A stretch of 64,000 nt of DNA from Rhodospirillales bacterium. Lineage in GTDB: Bacteria; Pseudomonadota; Alphaproteobacteria; Rhodospirillales; Casp-alpha2. Both the position numbers and the translations under genes were made by a program. Position 1 is the first letter of the stretch, and each line of letters begins with the position of its first letter. Below the pieces are notes generated by a model that saw only the letters and a program-made list of their open reading frames with translations, made no database searches and was not told the origin of the DNA. The DNA is taken from positions 55,275-119,274 of the forward strand of contig JAJFII010000060.1 of the NCBI GenBank assembly GCA_021775095.1, written 5' to 3'. Positions 18,102-27,419 of the stretch are shown piece after piece.

Positions 18102-19253
18102 TCACCAACGGATCGGACGCAGTTTCAACAGCTCAATCGACCCCACATAAAGGGTTTGCTCCTGCAGACTAATGGGCAGGTCCAGATAAGCGTTTTCGCC
18201 GTTCTTTGGGTTGACGGATAGGACCCCCAACGCAATTTTTGTCGCGAAGGAAGTCCCCAGGGGAATAAACCCGCGGGCATATAACGCATCAACCGTCGCA
18301 AAAAAGCCTTCTGCCTTGACGGATAGGGCAGCAACCGGCTGCATGGCGCCATCCAGCGCCAGTGTACCGTCGCCGCGCAGGCGCAAAGGCGGATAGTCCA
18401 GATCAAAAGTGTCGACCTCAAAGGTGCCCCCATTGTCCCTCCACAGGGCGAGGGCATGGGGCCATTGGCCGGTGCCAATGCGTCCCTTCAATTGACCCTT
18501 CGCGTCAAAATGTCGAACCTGCTCGCCTAAGGGGGCGTCAAGGTTTGTCGGCAGCTCAAGATTTCGCAGACGAACCCGAAAACCCGGGTTTTCGCTCTGC
18601 AGATCAACCAGCGACAGCTCTCCCTGTGCCAGCTGCAAGGGCTCGCCCGTCGCCCCCTCAGTGATCTTCAAATCACGGACATGGCTGGCAAGGGAACTGG
18701 CAAAATCCCGCCGCAAATCAATCGTGCCTTGCCAGTCTGCGGCTGTTGCTTGCATGGTTTTCTCACCGCCATTGGTTTTAAAGTGCCATTGGTGGCGACC
18801 GGAAATATCAAAGTTAAGCCGACCCGGGGCCCAGGGTTTTAACGACAGTTTGGCCTGTTCTGCCAACCAATTTTGCCCCGCCAAACCTTGTCGGATCAAG
18901 CGCAAGCCCCGCAGTTTGATTTGCATGGACCCGGGGAACCCGTTACGGCTCCGCATCTCGTAGCTCACCATCAAACCCGACGCCTGCTGTTCCTGAACCC
19001 ACAGATCCAATCTCTTGTCGAACTGGTTTGCTAGCCATATCCAGGCGGCACCATACACGGCGGACAGGGTCGCCAATGTGAAAAAAACAACCAGGCCGGC
19101 TTTCAGGTGCGATAACACCAACGGCGTCCTTGCATCCATTTCAGGCGGGTCGGCGGGTGGCAGTTCGGTTACGGGGTCGTGACCCAAGATCAACTCCTCT
19201 TCGCCATGGGTTATACGTCGTTGCCATGGGCGGATGAAAGATTTAGCTTCCAT
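18102..19253 (-). CDS. DUF2125 family protein
   Basis: About 383 aa from ATG 19253, or 345 aa from ATG 19139; neither has a good Shine-Dalgarno. One N-terminal membrane segment (GLVVFFTLATLSAVYGAAWI) precedes a large periplasmic part with the DUF2125 pattern: MRSRNGFPGSMQIKLRGLRL, then repeated beta-rich stretches describing amounts such as RLNFDISGRHQWHF and LRGDGTLALDGAMQP. The layout resembles AsmA/DUF945-like beta-rich periplasmic proteins. Function unknown. The first ~38 residues of the long form are acidic and may be untranslated leader. It is divergent from the EamA gene. Confidence 0.82.
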   Translation of the reverse strand: MEAKSFIRPWQRRITHGEEELILGHDPVTELPPADPPEMDARTPLVLSHLKAGLVVFFTLATLSAVYGAAWIWLANQFDKRLDLWVQEQQASGLMVSYEMRSRNGFPGSMQIKLRGLRLIRQGLAGQNWLAEQAKLSLKPWAPGRLNFDISGRHQWHFKTNGGEKTMQATAADWQGTIDLRRDFASSLASHVRDLKITEGATGEPLQLAQGELSLVDLQSENPGFRVRLRNLELPTNLDAPLGEQVRHFDAKGQLKGRIGTGQWPHALALWRDNGGTFEVDTFDLDYPPLRLRGDGTLALDGAMQPVAALSVKAEGFFATVDALYARGFIPLGTSFATKIALGVLSVNPKNGENAYLDLPISLQEQTLYVGSIELLKLRPIRW

Positions 19254-19273
19254 TAAAACAGAAAGAATTTTGA

Positions 19274-20176
19274 ATGTCCCTTTCATCTGCTGCCGGTCAA
19301 GCGCCAAAGTGGGTTGCCTTTATGCCGCCTGTTTTTGTGTTGCTTTGGAGTACGGGGTTTATCGGCGCAAAATTTGGCATGCCCTATGCGGAGCCTTTTA
19401 CTTTTTTATCCCTGAGATTTGCCATTGCCGCCGTTGCAATGACGTTAATTGCCATCCTCGCCCGCGCCCCGTGGCCAACGACATTTGTTGAATTTCGCGA
19501 TGCGATCGTTGTTGGTTTGCTTTTGCACGGCATCTATCTGGGCGGCGTATTTCTTGGCATCTCATTGGGAACCGGGGCCGGAATCAGTGCCGTAATAACC
19601 GGATTACAACCGCTTTTGACCGCCGCCCTGGCCCTGCCTTTTTTGCACGAGCGGGTTTCACGGTTGCAGGCTGCGGGCCTACTGATCGGATTTAGCGGTT
19701 TGGTGCTGGTTGTATGGACGGGCCAGGAGGCAGGCCCCTGGGGCGGCATTGTTGCGTGTCTATCGGCGCTGGTTGGCATTACCGTCGCTACGCTTTATCA
19801 AAAACGTTTCGCCGCCAGGCGCGATCTGCGGACCTCAACAGCTCTTCAACTGATCGCCGCATTGCTTTTCTTGGCCCCCCTGGCGGTGCTGTTTGAAACC
19901 CGCTCCGTTGACTGGACCAACGAGTTTATCTTCGCCCTCCTTTGGCTGGCAATACCGATGTCTATCGGCACCTTTAGTTTGTTGAACATCATGATCAGAT
20001 GGGGCGCGGTTGCCAAAGTCACAAGTTTGTTTTATCTGGTCCCGCCTGTCGTCGTCATTGAAAGCTGGGCCCTGTTCGGTGAAACCCTCAATCTTCGTCA
20101 GGGTGCGGGAATGGTACTTGCGGCCCTCGGCGTCGCCCTAGTCGCGTCACCCCGGAAAACACAGAGAAAATTATGA
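19274..20176 (+). CDS. EamA/DMT-family transporter (RhaT/YdcZ-like group)
   Basis: 300 aa, ten hydrophobic helices in two EamA repeats; LLWSTGFIGAKFGMPYAEPF and FTFLSLRFAIAAVAMTLI near the N-terminus and LVPPVVVIESWALFGETL near the C-terminus are typical. Substrate unknown. The start could be ATG 19274 or ATG 19322; the former leaves only 20 bp before the divergent DUF2125 start at 19253, which argues that at least one of the two starts is placed too far upstream. It overlaps the ChaC gene by four bases (ATGA). Confidence 0.9.
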   Translation: MSLSSAAGQAPKWVAFMPPVFVLLWSTGFIGAKFGMPYAEPFTFLSLRFAIAAVAMTLIAILARAPWPTTFVEFRDAIVVGLLLHGIYLGGVFLGISLGTGAGISAVITGLQPLLTAALALPFLHERVSRLQAAGLLIGFSGLVLVVWTGQEAGPWGGIVACLSALVGITVATLYQKRFAARRDLRTSTALQLIAALLFLAPLAVLFETRSVDWTNEFIFALLWLAIPMSIGTFSLLNIMIRWGAVAKVTSLFYLVPPVVVIESWALFGETLNLRQGAGMVLAALGVALVASPRKTQRKL

Positions 20177-20730
20177 TCGAAATACCAAAAGGTGACATCT
20201 GGGTTTTTGCGTACGGTTCTTTGATGTGGCAACCCAACTTCAATTTTGCGGAAAAATGCCATGCCCGATTACCGGGGTATCACCGGGCGCTCTGCATATA
20301 TTCCATTGAATACCGCGGTACAGCGGAAAAACCCGGGCTTGTCTTTGGTTTGAACTCGGGCGGATCCTGTCAGGGTATCGCCTTTCGCATCCTGGAAACC
20401 AATGCCGAAGCCGTGGTTAAATATTTGCATGAACGCGAGATGATTACCGGTGTATATCGACCCCAGTGGCAACCCATTGATCTCTATACGAATTGTCCCA
20501 CCAAACGTCAGGAAACATCTGCTTATATTTTTGTCGCCGATACCAACCACAGCCAGTACACGGGCCACTTAGACGATCACGAAACGGTTAGACTGATCCG
20601 ACAGGGCCACGGAAAATCAGGCCCATGTATTGATTATTTAAAAAATACCCTCGATCATTTGATCGCCCTCGGCATCGAAGATCAGGACCTGGCCCGCATT
20701 GTCAAAAAAGCCCTGAACCAACAGGAGTGA
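20173..20730 (+). CDS. ChaC-like gamma-glutamylcyclotransferase
   Basis: 185 aa. ChaC enzymes cleave glutathione to 5-oxoproline and Cys-Gly in the cytoplasm. The nucleotide-like loop VFAYGSLMWQP at about residues 10-20 and the catalytic glutamate region YLHEREMITGVYRPQW at about 95-110 are both present, with CQGIAFRI and GPCIDYLKNTLDHL also typical. It starts inside the EamA gene and ends 3 bp before the cyclase-like gene, forming a three-gene unit. Confidence 0.92.
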   Translation: MIEIPKGDIWVFAYGSLMWQPNFNFAEKCHARLPGYHRALCIYSIEYRGTAEKPGLVFGLNSGGSCQGIAFRILETNAEAVVKYLHEREMITGVYRPQWQPIDLYTNCPTKRQETSAYIFVADTNHSQYTGHLDDHETVRLIRQGHGKSGPCIDYLKNTLDHLIALGIEDQDLARIVKKALNQQE

Positions 20731-20733
20731 TCC

Positions 20734-21285
20734 ATGCCGTCCTCAAGCTTCATCGCGTCGCTGCACCTGGATCCAGGGGAGCCTGCGGAGCGTGATTTGG
20801 TCATTGGCTTTTATGATGTGGCTTTTTATACAAAATGGTCGGCATCACGCCGCCCGCTTGAGGTTTTTCGCCTTTTCGCCGATTATTTTATTCACTCGGG
20901 CCAATTGATAGACCTGTCTGGCGGTTACTTTGTAAAAGCCATTGGTGATTCCGGTCTATTTGTTTATCCGGGGGCCACGGATGATCAGATCGACAACGCC
21001 ATTGGCTCCTCGTTAAACCTGCATTGCGAGGTCGACAGCTGGATCCGGGCCGGCGCATCGGGCTGCCGGGTTAAAATGCAGTTGAATTGGGGAACCGTCG
21101 CCTGCGGATATGTCGGCGCGGCAGCGGATAAACGATTTGACATCTATGGCAGCGTCGTCAATGAGACAGCGCTCATGAGACCAGATCACTTTGCTTTGGC
21201 CGACACCCTTCACCGACGGGCGTCAAAATCGATCCAGGGACAATTCATTAAATCACCAACAGGTATTTGGGAATTAATTACTTAG
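20734..21285 (+). CDS. Small class III nucleotidyl-cyclase-homology protein
   Basis: 183 aa, essentially one cyclase homology domain without sensor or membrane part. The expected landmarks are recognisable but altered: YDVAFYTKW near 29-37 in place of DIVGFT, the second metal aspartate in VKAIGDSGLFVYP (~75), the glycine-rich NWGTVACGYVGAAADKRFDI near 120-140 and YGSVVNETALM in place of GDTVNxAARL. Both metal aspartates appear present, so activity is possible, but the transition-state Asn/Arg pattern is only partly kept. It could be a cyclase or a pseudocyclase. It follows ChaC by 3 bp. Confidence 0.7.
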   Translation: MPSSSFIASLHLDPGEPAERDLVIGFYDVAFYTKWSASRRPLEVFRLFADYFIHSGQLIDLSGGYFVKAIGDSGLFVYPGATDDQIDNAIGSSLNLHCEVDSWIRAGASGCRVKMQLNWGTVACGYVGAAADKRFDIYGSVVNETALMRPDHFALADTLHRRASKSIQGQFIKSPTGIWELIT

Positions 21286-21301
21286 ATAGTGCACTTCCGG
21301 G

Positions 21302-23686
21302 CTAACCACATTTAGAATATCCACAGGACCGACAAGTATCACAACCCTCCTGGCGCATCAGTGACAACTGCGCGCACTTAGGACATTGGCGAAACCCCGA
21401 CAGCCCGGACATCGGCGGTGCCGACCCGGTTTCGTCCATCACCTCGGGCCGCGGGTCAACGGTTGGCGGCGTCATATTAACAACCGCGGCTTCGCTTTGC
21501 GGACCGGTATTCAACTCACCACGGGGCGACAAAAACCCGACCTCGATCATATGGCGTTCGATGACCTCGCCAATGGCCGCCAACAGCGACGGCACATAAC
21601 GTCCGCGCATCCATTGTCCACCGCGCGGGTCAAATACAGCCTTTAATTCTTCGACCACAAACGACACATCACCGCCGCGCCGGAATACCGCCGAAATCAT
21701 CCGCGTCAAGGCAACCGTCCAGGCATAATGTTCCATATTTTTGGAATTAATAAAAATTTCAAAGGGTCGAATACGTCCGGTGTCATCAAGAATATCATTC
21801 ATCGTGATATACATGGCGTGATCACTTTCCGGCCATTGCAGTTTGTAGGTTTTACCCGGCAACTCGCCCGGGCGATCCAGGGGCTTGAACATCTGCACGA
21901 CGGCGCCGGAATCACCGGCATCGACCGGCAGGTTGGAGTTATTGGGTTCTTCGAGCGGCAGTTCAGGTTCGTTGGTTGGCGTGCGGTCCTTTGCTTTCAC
22001 TTCCAATACCGAACCGGTCACATCATTGGGCCGGTAGGTCGTACATCCCTTACAGCCCAAATCATAGGCCTTTTGGTAAACATCTTTAAAATCGTTAAAG
22101 GAAATCTGCTCTGGAACATTGATGGTTTTTGAAATGGAACTGTCGATAAATTTCTGCACCGCAGCCTGCATAACCAGATGGTCGTTGGGGCTCAATTGCT
22201 GCGATTCAACAAAGGCGTCCGGCAGAGGCGCGGCCTCGCCAAACATCAACCGATGCAGGCGATAGGCATAATCCGAAACATCTTCCTCGCGCCGCGTTCC
22301 GTCCGGCATCAGCACGTGACGGGTATATTTAAAACTAAAAACGGGTTCTAATCCGGACGACACATTGTCAGCAAACAGGGAGATCGTACCCGTTGGCGCA
22401 ATGGAGGTCAGCAGGGCATTGCGGATTCCGTGCTGAGAAATGGCATTTTTCACATCCATATCCAACGCCTGGATGCTCTCACCCAACAGATACTTTTCTG
22501 CATCAAATAAGGGAAACGGCCCTTTTTCCTTGGCCAGATCCACCGATGCCAGATAGGCGGCGCGCGACAGTGCCCGCAACCAGGTTTCCGTCAATTGCAC
22601 GGCTTTGGCACCGCCGTAACGGGCACCGCACATGATAAGCGCATCGGCCAATCCGGTGACACCCAGACCAATACGTCGTTTGGCAACCGCTTCGTGTCGC
22701 TGCTCGTCAAGCGGGAAATTGGACACGTCAACAACATTGTCCATCATACGGACGGCGGTCGTGACCAGTTTATCCAGTTCCGCCAGATCCAAAGAGGCGT
22801 TCTCGCCAAAGGGATCATTAATCAGGCGGGCCAAGTTAATGGACCCCAGCAGACAGGCCCCATAGGGCGGCAAGGGCTGTTCACCGCAAGGATTGGTGGC
22901 TTGTATGGATTCGCAATAGTTCAGGTTATTTTTTTGATTTATCCGATCAATAAAGATAACGCCCGGCTCCGCATAGGCGTAGGTCGCGCGCATGATTTCG
23001 TCCCAGATTTCTCGCGCTGGCAGGCTCTTATAGGTCTGTCCGTCGAACTGCAATTCCCACGCCGCATCCTCTTTGACCGCCTGCATAAAAGCGTCGGTTA
23101 CCAACACCGACAGATTAAACATCCTTAATCGACCCGGCTCGCGTTTGGCCTGGATAAAGTCGAGAACGTCGGGATGGTCACATCGCAGAACCGCCATCAT
23201 CGCCCCACGGCGCGAACCGGCACTCATAATCGTCCGGCACATGGCATCCCACACATCCATAAAGGACAGCGGTCCGGACGCATCGGCACCAACCCCCTTT
23301 ACCGTTGCTCCTTTCGGACGAATGGTGGAAAAATCATAGCCAATGCCGCCGCCCTGCTGCATCGTCAGGGCGGCTTCTTTGAGGCCGTCAAAGATTCCGC
23401 CAATATCGTCCGGCACGGTTCCCATAACAAAACAATTGAACAAGGTGACTGACCGATTGGCCCCCGCACCGGAAAGAATCCGACCAGCGGGCAGAAACCG
23501 GAAATCTTCCATGGCTTCAAAAAATCGCTGTTCCCAGTAGGCTTGATCCGCTTCTGGTTCAGCAAGCGCTTTCGCGACCCGACGCCAGGAATCGGGAATG
23601 GACTTATCAACCGGCTTACCGTCTACTGTTTTCAGGCGGTATTTCATATCCCAAATCTGTTGAGAAATGGGGGAAACTTGAGCCAT
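21302..23686 (-). CDS. nrdJ: Adenosylcobalamin-dependent (class II) ribonucleotide reductase
   Basis: 794 aa from the ATG at 23686 (AGGAG nine bases upstream); an in-frame extension to 23707 is unlikely. It makes deoxyribonucleotides using a B12-generated thiyl radical and needs no oxygen. Visible: FNCFVMG near residue 85, GGGIGYDFS near 110, the finger-loop NPCGEQPLPPYGACLLG near 262, and IAPTGTISL. The C-terminus is a zinc-ribbon-like redox tail with four cysteines, CPKCAQLSLMRQEGCDTCRS then CGYSKCG. No nrdAB or nrdDG is seen. The 224 bp upstream show no NrdR box or riboswitch that I can identify. Confidence 0.95.
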   Translation of the reverse strand: MAQVSPISQQIWDMKYRLKTVDGKPVDKSIPDSWRRVAKALAEPEADQAYWEQRFFEAMEDFRFLPAGRILSGAGANRSVTLFNCFVMGTVPDDIGGIFDGLKEAALTMQQGGGIGYDFSTIRPKGATVKGVGADASGPLSFMDVWDAMCRTIMSAGSRRGAMMAVLRCDHPDVLDFIQAKREPGRLRMFNLSVLVTDAFMQAVKEDAAWELQFDGQTYKSLPAREIWDEIMRATYAYAEPGVIFIDRINQKNNLNYCESIQATNPCGEQPLPPYGACLLGSINLARLINDPFGENASLDLAELDKLVTTAVRMMDNVVDVSNFPLDEQRHEAVAKRRIGLGVTGLADALIMCGARYGGAKAVQLTETWLRALSRAAYLASVDLAKEKGPFPLFDAEKYLLGESIQALDMDVKNAISQHGIRNALLTSIAPTGTISLFADNVSSGLEPVFSFKYTRHVLMPDGTRREEDVSDYAYRLHRLMFGEAAPLPDAFVESQQLSPNDHLVMQAAVQKFIDSSISKTINVPEQISFNDFKDVYQKAYDLGCKGCTTYRPNDVTGSVLEVKAKDRTPTNEPELPLEEPNNSNLPVDAGDSGAVVQMFKPLDRPGELPGKTYKLQWPESDHAMYITMNDILDDTGRIRPFEIFINSKNMEHYAWTVALTRMISAVFRRGGDVSFVVEELKAVFDPRGGQWMRGRYVPSLLAAIGEVIERHMIEVGFLSPRGELNTGPQSEAAVVNMTPPTVDPRPEVMDETGSAPPMSGLSGFRQCPKCAQLSLMRQEGCDTCRSCGYSKCG

Positions 23687-23910
23687 TCGACTTCTCCTGC
23701 GCGTCAATTGAGTATTTGGTGTGCCCTTGCACTGGGGTCAATCTACGGCGCTCGTCACGTCGCTTAAAGGTAATGTTCCTGATATGTTTCCACATTTTAT
23801 GCGCATAAATCAAGGTAAAAAGCGCTATTGATTTAGGTACCTTAACCCGGTTATCATTTCTATTCACAGGTTGTGGACAGTTTTGTTAAGATCCGGTCCT
23901 TCTGATCACT

Positions 23911-24681
23911 TCAGGTATTTGAATTGTTTTTGGCATCCGCGAGCGCCGCCCGGGTGTCAGGAAATTTATCGACTCCCTCGGCCACCAGGGCATCCGTTGC
24001 CGTCTCAATAGCGGTTTCCAATTCCTGCATGAAGGCGCGTCGTTTCATGCCGGGTTTTATGGGCGGCAAAAACTCAATGATTATGATACCCGAGCGTTTG
24101 ATTACACTGCGGCGTCCCCAAAACAGTCCGGAATTTACGGCGACGGGAACGACCGGAATACCCGACGCCCCATACATCGCGGCAATTCCCGGGTGATAAG
24201 GTAATTTGGAACCGGGAGCACTGCGGGTTCCTTCTGGAAAAATGATCACATTGTACCCCCGCTGCAACCGATCTTTGGTATCGGCAATTAATTGTTTTAA
24301 GGCCGAAGCCCCGCCACTTCGGTCGACGGAAATCGCCCCGTATTTGTCGGCCGCCATGCCCCAGAAGGGAATTCGGTGAAGTTCTTTTTTAAGGACATAA
24401 CTGGGATTATTGAAAATCATAAAATAGATAAACGTATCCCATGCGGACTGGTGCTTGGCGGCGTATATGGCCGGTTGGCTACTGATATATTGCCGACCCC
24501 TGACTTCGTAGCGAAGGCCCAAAAAAACCCGCAATACCCAGCACAAGGTGCGTGACCAAACCAACACGACCTGATGCAGTCCCGGTCGCGGAAAAAACGT
24601 ACAAATCGCCATAACGGCCAGGGAAAGACCGGTGAAAAGAATAAAAAACGCGGTGAACAAAAGAGACCGGAGGATCAGCAT
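23911..24681 (-). CDS. plsC: 1-acyl-sn-glycerol-3-phosphate acyltransferase
   Basis: 256 aa. It acylates lysophosphatidic acid to phosphatidic acid at the inner membrane. The HX4D motif is HQSAWD near residue 80; FPEGTRS near 150 and IPVVPVAVNSG near 176 complete the acyltransferase signatures. An N-terminal membrane helix (LLFTAFFILFTGLSLAVMAI) is present. It is the last of four minus-strand genes ftsE-ftsX-ydcF-plsC, 7 bp after ydcF. Confidence 0.95.
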   Translation of the reverse strand: MLILRSLLFTAFFILFTGLSLAVMAICTFFPRPGLHQVVLVWSRTLCWVLRVFLGLRYEVRGRQYISSQPAIYAAKHQSAWDTFIYFMIFNNPSYVLKKELHRIPFWGMAADKYGAISVDRSGGASALKQLIADTKDRLQRGYNVIIFPEGTRSAPGSKLPYHPGIAAMYGASGIPVVPVAVNSGLFWGRRSVIKRSGIIIIEFLPPIKPGMKRRAFMQELETAIETATDALVAEGVDKFPDTRAALADAKNNSNT

Positions 24682-24688
24682 TTACCCA

Positions 24689-25351
24689 TTATCCATTCTT
24701 CGAAACCCCATTGAAAAGCTGCCCCATACCGCGCCATTCGTCGAACCATGTTTCGAACAGTTGCCGTACCCAGGCCAGAATAAATTTATTGTATTCGCCG
24801 ATGACCAGTGCCGCAGTCCCCGGGAACAACCACCATCTGTCCTGTTTCACATGTTGCGGGAAAACCGGATGGGCAACAATTTTCACGTCAGGCAGCTTAT
24901 GTCTGAATTCCGATAAACTTCTTGGCATGTGATAGGCCGCCGTCACCAGCCGCAGGGAATTGATTTGGCGGGATTCAACCCAAACGGCCGTTTCGGCAGC
25001 GTTTTCGCGGGTATTAACGGCGTTGCCTATGGCGATGCGCGAGCCGAGGTCGACGGGCCGCAGGTTAGATAGTTTGAGCAGGTGGCGAACTTCATTTCCC
25101 TTGTAAACACCTGATACAAACAACCGGCTGTTGGGATTTTTCATCAGCAGATCCAATCCTGCGTCCAGTCGCCCACTGCCCCCGGTCAACACAACAATGG
25201 CCTCCGTCTGCGCGTGCCCGTCATCGAGACTTTTGGGGATAACGCCATCAAATTTTATCAGTCCAATACCCCACACGCCGATGACCGCAAAGGCCGCAAC
25301 CAAAAGGTTGCCAATAAGTGATGTCCGGCGGCTTTCACTGCGTCTCACCAT
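24689..25351 (-). CDS. YdcF-like DUF218 membrane protein
   Basis: 220 aa from the ATG at 25351, 7 bp after the ftsX stop; an upstream extension would run into ftsX. One N-terminal membrane helix (LIGNLLVAAFAVIGVWGIGL) is followed by the DUF218 Rossmann-like domain: AIVVLTGGSGRLDAGLDLL near 52-70, SRLFVSGV, NTRENAAETAVW and LRLVTAAYHMPRS. ElyC/SanA-type DUF218 proteins influence envelope polymer synthesis; placement after ftsEX and before plsC agrees with an envelope role, but the reaction is unknown. Confidence 0.88.
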   Translation of the reverse strand: MVRRSESRRTSLIGNLLVAAFAVIGVWGIGLIKFDGVIPKSLDDGHAQTEAIVVLTGGSGRLDAGLDLLMKNPNSRLFVSGVYKGNEVRHLLKLSNLRPVDLGSRIAIGNAVNTRENAAETAVWVESRQINSLRLVTAAYHMPRSLSEFRHKLPDVKIVAHPVFPQHVKQDRWWLFPGTAALVIGEYNKFILAWVRQLFETWFDEWRGMGQLFNGVSKNG

Positions 25352-25358
25352 ATCGAAC

Positions 25359-26249
25359 CTACAACATCTGTCCAAGAGAGCGCAGCACGGTCAATCGGGC
25401 TGTAACCATTGCAATCACAGCAACGCCAATGGGCAATAGGCCGACGATAACCCAGTGATAGGTTGCTAAATGCAGGCCTGGCATAAGGAACCCGTCCATG
25501 CGTCCCACTAAAAAGCCGATTCCGATGAGTGTTGGCACGCCGAGGATCAAGCCGAGAAAACCACCCGTGAGCCCAAGGCTCAAAGCGCGTCTTGAAAATT
25601 GTTGCGCGATATAAGCGTCCTGTGCGCCAATCAGATGCAGAACTTCAATGGCTTCACGGTGCACAGCCAAGCCGGTTCTGGTTGTAAAAATCACCGTACC
25701 AACGGTCGCAAAAGCGATAAAGACCAGAACCAACGTCGCCAGGGTCTGCACTGTACGAATTAAATTGACCAAACGTTCGAGCCATACCCGATGGTCGTCG
25801 ACACTGCTGCCGGGGACCTTCGCCGCCAGGCGTTCCGCCAGTTGTTTGGAATCCAGTACTGCGCCAGAATGCAGTTCCACGTCAATGAGCCGCGGCAGGG
25901 GCAGCTCGTCAGAGTTGGCGATGCCGCCCAACCAGGGTTCCAGCAACTTGAGAACACGACTGTCCGACATCACCTCATAACGATCAATGGCTTTGGTTGA
26001 CGCCAATACGGTCAATGCGGCGCGCAATCGGATATCATCTTCAGAGGAGTCTTCTGACGGCGCAATTTGCACGGTCAAAGTCCCCGTTACGCCTTGATCC
26101 CACCGTTCCGCCACCGAATTCAACATCAACATCCCCGCCATGGCCAGAACAGCCAAAAACACCATGAAGGCAATCAACCAGGGCAAAAACTGGCTGTGGG
26201 CATCCCGATCCAGTGGCAAATCTGAGCGCCGTAGCAAAAATTTAAACAT
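25359..26249 (-). CDS. ftsX: Cell-division ABC permease FtsX
   Basis: 296 aa with four membrane helices: one N-terminal (LIAFMVFLAVLAMAGMLML), a large periplasmic part (~50-170), then three near the C-terminus (TLVLVFIAFATVGTVIF and onward). The FtsX core HREAIEVLHLIGAQDAYIAQ lies between. With FtsE it couples ATP use to activation of septal peptidoglycan hydrolases. It begins 5 bp after ftsE. The sequence diverges from the E. coli type but the topology fits. Confidence 0.92.
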   Translation of the reverse strand: MFKFLLRRSDLPLDRDAHSQFLPWLIAFMVFLAVLAMAGMLMLNSVAERWDQGVTGTLTVQIAPSEDSSEDDIRLRAALTVLASTKAIDRYEVMSDSRVLKLLEPWLGGIANSDELPLPRLIDVELHSGAVLDSKQLAERLAAKVPGSSVDDHRVWLERLVNLIRTVQTLATLVLVFIAFATVGTVIFTTRTGLAVHREAIEVLHLIGAQDAYIAQQFSRRALSLGLTGGFLGLILGVPTLIGIGFLVGRMDGFLMPGLHLATYHWVIVGLLPIGVAVIAMVTARLTVLRSLGQML

Positions 26250-26254
26250 GGTTT

Positions 26255-27103
26255 TTACAAATAATTTTCAAGGCTGGCGGGATCACCAAAAGTTTCGTCA
26301 TCCCCGGGGAAATTGCCAAAGGGATCGGCAACGGCAGCGGCTTCGGCCACCGCCAATGCCTTTTTTTCACCGTCGGAAATAAGATCCTTACCGGTGGCGG
26401 CGGGATCTGGTATTGGGCGTGGCGGTTTGACCGTCAAAAACCCCTCATCCAGCAACAGACGGCCATGGCCAAGACGTTCAACAACCTGCATATTGTGGGT
26501 GGCGATAACAACCGTTGTGCCAAGGCGGTTTAATTCTTCAAATAAATGCATCAACCGAAAACCCATGACGTCGTCAACATTGCCCGTTGGTTCATCGGCC
26601 AGCAACAGCCGGGGACGTGCGATGATCGCCCGGGCAATGGAAACCCGTTGCTGTTGGCCACCGGACAAGGTCGGCGGACGGGCCTCCATATGAGATTCCA
26701 GTCCGACCCAGGCGAGCAGTTCTGATACGTGTTTTCTGACCAATCCTTCCTTGGCCCCAGAAACCCGCAACGGCAAAGCAACATTGTCAAATGCGGATAA
26801 ATGGTTGAGCAATCGAAATTCCTGAAAAACCACACCGACGCGCCGGCGAAGCGCTGGCAATTTTTGCCGGGGCGTCACCGCGATGTCGTTGCCAAACAGC
26901 GAGATCAATCCCCTTGAGGGTTTGAGAGCCAGATAAATGAGTTTCAGGAGTGACGATTTGCCCGCGCCACTTTCTCCGATCAAAAAATGAAAGGAACCTT
27001 TTGGCAGGGCAAAACTGACATCCCGCAACACCTCCGGGCCTAAGCCATAACGCAAACCGACGTTCTCAAAACGAGCGATTGCCTCGTCAGATGCTGCTTC
27101 CAC
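26255..27103 (-). CDS. ftsE: Cell-division ATP-binding protein FtsE, with C-terminal extension
   Basis: 282 aa. Walker [10 protein letters not shown] near residue 44, signature [14 protein letters not shown] near 146, Walker [14 protein letters not shown] near 166 and the switch ATHNMQ near 200 are intact. FtsE is normally ~220 aa; here about 55 extra residues ([20 protein letters not shown] onward, acidic and Ala-rich) follow the ATPase core. It is the first gene of ftsE-ftsX-ydcF-plsC. The role of the tail is unknown; it could contact FtsZ or another cytoplasmic partner. Confidence 0.94.
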   Translation of the reverse strand: MEAASDEAIARFENVGLRYGLGPEVLRDVSFALPKGSFHFLIGESGAGKSSLLKLIYLALKPSRGLISLFGNDIAVTPRQKLPALRRRVGVVFQEFRLLNHLSAFDNVALPLRVSGAKEGLVRKHVSELLAWVGLESHMEARPPTLSGGQQQRVSIARAIIARPRLLLADEPTGNVDDVMGFRLMHLFEELNRLGTTVVIATHNMQVVERLGHGRLLLDEGFLTVKPPRPIPDPAATGKDLISDGEKKALAVAEAAAVADPFGNFPGDDETFGDPASLENYL

Positions 27104-27419
27104 TTACCACACACTCCTGATCGGCTGATTGAACTTGGCCTGAGAATGACATGACATCCCGCTTCCGTCCAGTGCACGACGGATTCGTAAATCGATCCCC
27201 ATGGCCAATGACTTTTGCGGGAATTAACACCCATCCCAAGCAGAATCCGAGCTTTTTGCAGGTCCAAAAAGTCAAGGGAATCGATTTCAACGGTATGTTT
27301 TACTTCATAAGTTGTTAATTCCGTGCCATCTATAAGCAGATGGGTGATTGCGGTCGGTCACTTGCGCTCGTTCCTTGAAGACCTTATAAATGTTGCAACA
27401 CTAACATGGCCTCCCGTGT
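27104..27419. other. Divergent intergenic region between ftsE and the zinc-ribbon gene
   Basis: 316 bp. It must carry the promoters of both genes. The plus-strand candidate is listed separately; on the minus strand I see no clear promoter. No ORF of interest and no RNA gene recognised. Confidence 0.5.
27362..27390 (+). promoter_or_regulatory. Candidate promoter of the zinc-ribbon gene
   Basis: TTGCGC (27362-27367) and TATAAA (27385-27390) with 17 bp between them, about 30 bp before the ATG at 27420. The -10 is good; the -35 matches only in its first half. Confidence 0.35.

Noticed and set aside
23687..23910. Possible B12 riboswitch or NrdR box upstream of nrdJ
   Set aside because: I looked for the B12-box core and NrdR palindromes and found neither; TTGTGGACAG near 23872 only loosely resembles a DnaA box and stands alone.
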